Shown here piece by piece: positions 61,250-64,000 of a DNA stretch of 64,000 nucleotides (positions within the stretch are counted from its first letter, which is position 1; each line of letters starts with the position of its first letter). The stretch spans positions 496,001-560,000 of the forward strand of contig JASGJE010000011.1 of assembly GCA_049840875.1 (NCBI GenBank), given 5' to 3'. The notes under the pieces are model-generated. The model was given only the letters and a program-made list of their open reading frames with translations, searched no databases and was not told the DNA's origin. The translations under genes were made by a program, and so were the position numbers. Source of the DNA: JAFDYH01 sp049840875 (GTDB taxonomy: Bacteria > Bacteroidota > Bacteroidia > Chitinophagales > Chitinophagaceae).

Positions 61250-62416
61250 TTAATGAAATTTTGGAGCATTCATTGTTTGCTCGTAGACGTGCATCATGTT
61301 CATCGCATATTTTTCCGGTGCAAATTTCGTTGCATGATCATATCCTTTTTCACGCATTGCAGCAGCCAGGTTTGTATCATTTACCACCCTAAGCATTTGC
61401 TTTGCCAGTGCATCCGCATCCAAAGGCGGAAAGTATAACGCCGCATCACCACCAGCTTCCGGCAGCGAAGAAGTATCACTACAGATAACCGGTAATCCAC
61501 TCCATAACGCTTCGAGCACCGGTAAGCCGAAGCCTTCAAACAATGATGGATAGATTAATGCAGTCGCCTGCTGGTAGATTGCAGGAAAATCAGTTGCACT
61601 GATAAAGGATTCGCTTTTTGATACTGGTAATTCATTCAAGAGAAGTAAACGGTCTGTCATTTTATGTTCTGCCATAAATCGCTTCACTTCATCCTTTTCT
61701 TTTTTTCCATCGCCGATGACTACCAATGGTATATTCAACTGATTTCTCAATAAGTTCATCGCTTTGCATATAGTCAACAGATTTTTCCTGGGCGCTATCG
61801 AGCTCACGAAAAGAAAATACCGATCATATAAGCCATATCTTCTCTTCACTCTTTCTTTTTCTTCATCGGTTGCCTTCTTTTGAAATATCGTATTACAACT
61901 CTGATAGCAAACTCTTATTTTACTCTCAGGAATTTTATAGATTTCTATCAAGTCTTTTTTAGTTTGTTCACTGATAGCAATAACTGTATCCGCGGTTTTG
62001 CAAGCCGCTTTTATTTTCCAGCGATGAACATATCGTTCATCAACATTGTAAGTTTCGGGAAATCGCTCAAAGATCAGATCATGAACGGTAACGATCGACC
62101 GGGCATTTATTTTATCAATACCTACCGGCAATTCATTGCTCAATCCATGATATAAGTCAATCTTTTCTTTCACGATATCCTTAACAACTCCTCTCGTACG
62201 CCACCAGGATGGGAAACGCTTACTCCATATTCCGGATGGCTGAACAACTTTAATAAACGATTTGTCAATTGCAAGCAACGAAGTCTGCTTCGGAGCAAAT
62301 AATGTATAATGGTGTTGAGGATAATTACCGGATAATATATTAATCAATGAACGGGAATAATTACCCAATCCTGTTTTGTTCTGAAACGCACGTTTTGCAT
62401 CATACCCGATATTCAT
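61250..62416 (-). CDS. Glycosyltransferase family 4 protein
   Basis: This 388-aa GT-B enzyme has an N-terminal domain with a Rossmann-like start (NIGYDAKRAFQNKTGLGNYSRSLI) and an acceptor site region. The C-terminal donor domain has LFVSSIAPRKNLLTICKAM and the EX7E-type motif PSLFEGFGLPVLEALWSGLPVICSDTSSLPEAGGDAALYF. Such enzymes transfer a nucleotide-activated sugar to a growing glycan in the cytoplasm. It starts the minus-strand cluster (GT4, GT2, tsaC, cca) and is divergent from another GT2 gene. Confidence 0.93.
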   Translation of the reverse strand: MNIGYDAKRAFQNKTGLGNYSRSLINILSGNYPQHHYTLFAPKQTSLLAIDKSFIKVVQPSGIWSKRFPSWWRTRGVVKDIVKEKIDLYHGLSNELPVGIDKINARSIVTVHDLIFERFPETYNVDERYVHRWKIKAACKTADTVIAISEQTKKDLIEIYKIPESKIRVCYQSCNTIFQKKATDEEKERVKRRYGLYDRYFLFVSSIAPRKNLLTICKAMNLLRNQLNIPLVVIGDGKKEKDEVKRFMAEHKMTDRLLLLNELPVSKSESFISATDFPAIYQQATALIYPSLFEGFGLPVLEALWSGLPVICSDTSSLPEAGGDAALYFPPLDADALAKQMLRVVNDTNLAAAMREKGYDHATKFAPEKYAMNMMHVYEQTMNAPKFH

Positions 62417-62495
62417 AATTGATTTGTCGCCGTCAATCAGCTTTCATTGATTAAAGAAGTGTGTAAAATAACGCACTTTTTGGTTTATATACTTT

Positions 62496-62503
62496 TACTT
62501 TTG
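62496..62503 (+). promoter_or_regulatory. -7 box for the plus-strand GT2 gene
   Basis: TACTTTTG fits TAnnTTTG. Start of transcription near 62510 would leave a leader of about 36 bases before ATG 62546. Confidence 0.45.
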
Positions 62504-62545
62504 CAGCGTCGCTAAAATTGATATTAAAATCAATAAAAACGGTTT

Positions 62546-63418
62546 ATGAAAGTAACAGGCTTTTCATTTGTGCGGAATGCTGTGAAATACGGATATCCCA
62601 TCCGGGAATCCATTCTTTCCATATTGCCGGTTTGCGATGATTTTGTAATTGCTGTTGGCAATAGCGACGACGGAACGCGGCAATTAATTGAATCAATCAA
62701 TGATCCGAAGATTAAGATTATAGACACAACATGGGATGAATCATTGCGAAAAGGTGGTGAAGTGCTCGCTGTAGAAACCAACAAAGCGTTTGCCGCGGTA
62801 AGTGCGGAAAGTGATTGGGCCTTTTATATACAGGGAGATGAAGCGGTGCATGAAAAATACCTGGATACTATATATAAAGCCATGCAACAATACAAAGATG
62901 ACAAGCGTGTTGACGGGCTTTTGTTCAAGTATCTGCATTTCTGGGGATCGTATGATTATTTTGCACAATCGAGCCGGTGGTACAGAAATGAAATCAGGAT
63001 TATCCGGAATGATAAGAATATTTATTCCTATCGCGATGCTCAAGGATTTCGCAAAGGTGATAATGAAAAATTATTGGTAAAACCAATCGATGCTTATATC
63101 TATCACTATGGCTGGGTAAGGGAGCCAAAAGTAATGCAGAATAAAAAGAGTGATTTTGGACAATTATGGGGCGAGTATGATAATACGACTGTGGCTTTTG
63201 ATAAAAAGGAATTTGATTATAATGGTATCGACACGTTAAAGTTGTTTAAAGAAACACATCCGGAAGTAATGCGAAAACTTATTCAACAAAAGAACTGGCA
63301 ATTTGACTACGACATTTCAAAAAACAAAACAAAACTAAAAGACCGTTTTAAAAACTTTTTAGAAGATATTACCGGGCACCGTTTTTTTGACTACCAGAAT
63401 TATAAAATATTGCGATAA
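62546..63418 (+). CDS. Glycosyltransferase family 2-like protein
   Basis: This 290-aa protein has a GT2-like N-domain (VTGFSFVRNAVKYGYPIRESI, DDFVIAVGNSDDGTRQLI) and an acidic pocket (DWAFYIQGDEAVHEKYLD) in place of the standard DXD block. The C-terminal half has YRNEIRIIRNDKNIYSYRDAQGFRKGDNEKLLVKPIDAYIYHYGWVREP. This group is a Bacteroidota glycosyltransferase family that often sits in LPS or exopolysaccharide loci. It is transcribed away from the GT4 gene, and dapD begins about 97 bases downstream. Confidence 0.88.
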   Translation: MKVTGFSFVRNAVKYGYPIRESILSILPVCDDFVIAVGNSDDGTRQLIESINDPKIKIIDTTWDESLRKGGEVLAVETNKAFAAVSAESDWAFYIQGDEAVHEKYLDTIYKAMQQYKDDKRVDGLLFKYLHFWGSYDYFAQSSRWYRNEIRIIRNDKNIYSYRDAQGFRKGDNEKLLVKPIDAYIYHYGWVREPKVMQNKKSDFGQLWGEYDNTTVAFDKKEFDYNGIDTLKLFKETHPEVMRKLIQQKNWQFDYDISKNKTKLKDRFKNFLEDITGHRFFDYQNYKILR

Positions 63419-63515
63419 ACAATAGCTATCATTTTACCAGGAATGATCTTGATGTTGTTTATTGGTTTTAACTTGCAGGATAATTTTATCTCACACCTTC
63501 AAATAAAAGAATACA

Positions 63516-64000
63516 ATGCAAAAATTGATTCAGGAAGCATGGTCGAATCGTGAATTATTGAAAGAAAACAGCTACTCGGAAGCCGTACGGTCAACTATCG
63601 AAGAAATAGATAAAGGCAGAATACGGGTAGCCAGTTTTGAAGATGGTAAATGGGTGGTGAATGAATGGGTAAAGCAGGCGATCCTTATGTATTTCGGTAT
63701 TCAAAAAATGCAAACATGGACGATTGAGCCTTTTGAATTTCATGACAAGATGTTATTGAAAAAAAATTATAAGGATCTTGGTGTTCGTGCTGTTCCGCAT
63801 GCTGTTGCTCGTTATGGTGCGTATATCGCTAAAAATGTGGTACTGATGCCTTCTTATGTAAATATCGGCGCTTATGTAGACGAAGGAACGATGGTAGATA
63901 CGTGGGCTACAGTCGGTAGTTGCGCACAGATCGGAAAAGGTGTGCACCTCAGTGGGGGCGTTGGTATTGGTGGCGTATTGGAGCCATTGCAAGCTTCGCC
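63516..64000 (+). CDS. dapD: 2,3,4,5-tetrahydropyridine-2,6-dicarboxylate N-succinyltransferase (partial)
   Basis: The first 161 residues are visible and the gene runs past the window edge. The N-terminal helical domain is typical (MQKLIQEAWSNRELLKE, WVVNEWVKQAILMYF). The left-handed beta-helix follows with GAYIAKNVVLMPSYVNIGAYVDEGTMVDTWATVGSCAQIGKGVHLSGG. DapD succinylates tetrahydrodipicolinate in lysine and diaminopimelate synthesis. The reading is in frame to base 64000, and no frameshift is seen in this part. Confidence 0.95.
   Translation, partial: MQKLIQEAWSNRELLKENSYSEAVRSTIEEIDKGRIRVASFEDGKWVVNEWVKQAILMYFGIQKMQTWTIEPFEFHDKMLLKKNYKDLGVRAVPHAVARYGAYIAKNVVLMPSYVNIGAYVDEGTMVDTWATVGSCAQIGKGVHLSGGVGIGGVLEPLQAS

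Overview
The window reads as ordinary chromosome from a Bacteroidota bacterium, most like the Chitinophagaceae/Sphingobacteriia. The evidence is a TonB-dependent receptor with a carboxypeptidase-regulatory-like N-domain, a type IX secretion Plug (DUF5103) protein, a TamL-type lipoprotein, DUF5362, DUF4350 and DUF4129 proteins, several TAnnTTTG promoter -7 boxes and no obvious Shine-Dalgarno sequences. I see no rRNA, tRNA, CRISPR array, phage or intact insertion sequence. Both ends cut genes: a probable M1 aminopeptidase on the left and dapD on the right.

Layout. 1-6 kb: M1 peptidase tail, comM, a two-domain SGNH hydrolase and an ABC exporter. 6-13.5 kb: a TonB receptor followed by a frameshifted GDPD-like/metallo-beta-lactamase fusion, then a minus-strand L-fucose/L-rhamnose-type catabolic trio (SDR, FAH-family hydrolase, frameshifted mutarotase). 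13.5-26.7 kb: a secreted hypothetical, a penicillin-acylase-family amidase, a signalling operon (giant propeller hybrid kinase, response regulator, class III cyclase), a flavin monooxygenase and the T9SS Plug. 26.7-32 kb: an FtsX-type permease, an RNA methyltransferase, TamL and truB. 32-39 kb: the MoxR/DUF58/DUF4350/DUF4129/SpoIIM-like cluster with a divergent RDD protein, then DUF5362. 39-42 kb: a palindromic repeat cluster, a ChrB-AraC fusion, an outer-membrane barrel remnant and chrA. 42-51 kb: proS, a Tyr/Asn-rich lipoprotein, a FadL-type porin, and an ECF sigma/anti-sigma operon ending in a MacB-type permease. 51-56.5 kb: a decayed Crp/Fnr gene, a LytS/LytTR two-component pair and a vanadium-haloperoxidase-like lipoprotein. 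56.5-64 kb: miaA, a pRiA4b ORF-3-like protein, cca, a threonylcarbamoyl-AMP synthase, three glycosyltransferases and dapD.

How the genes fit together. The strongest candidate for an undescribed system is the 16.7-23.9 kb operon. An extracellular propeller sensor, two GAF domains, a histidine kinase, a normal receiver and a receiver lacking its phospho-acceptor Asp are encoded just upstream of a single-domain regulator and a GAF-cyclase, which suggests a phosphorelay that controls a cyclic nucleotide. The MoxR/SpoIIM-like cluster and the ECF-sigma/permease operon are two further multi-gene units of unknown function.

Smaller oddities are also present. A small palindromic repeat has inserted in frame into cca. 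Two genes appear to start at CTG. Three genes have a -7 box 4-7 nt before the start codon, which suggests leaderless mRNA. Two genes carry single-base frameshifts that could be decay or sequencing error. Related 37-bp repeats lie in two intra-operon gaps.
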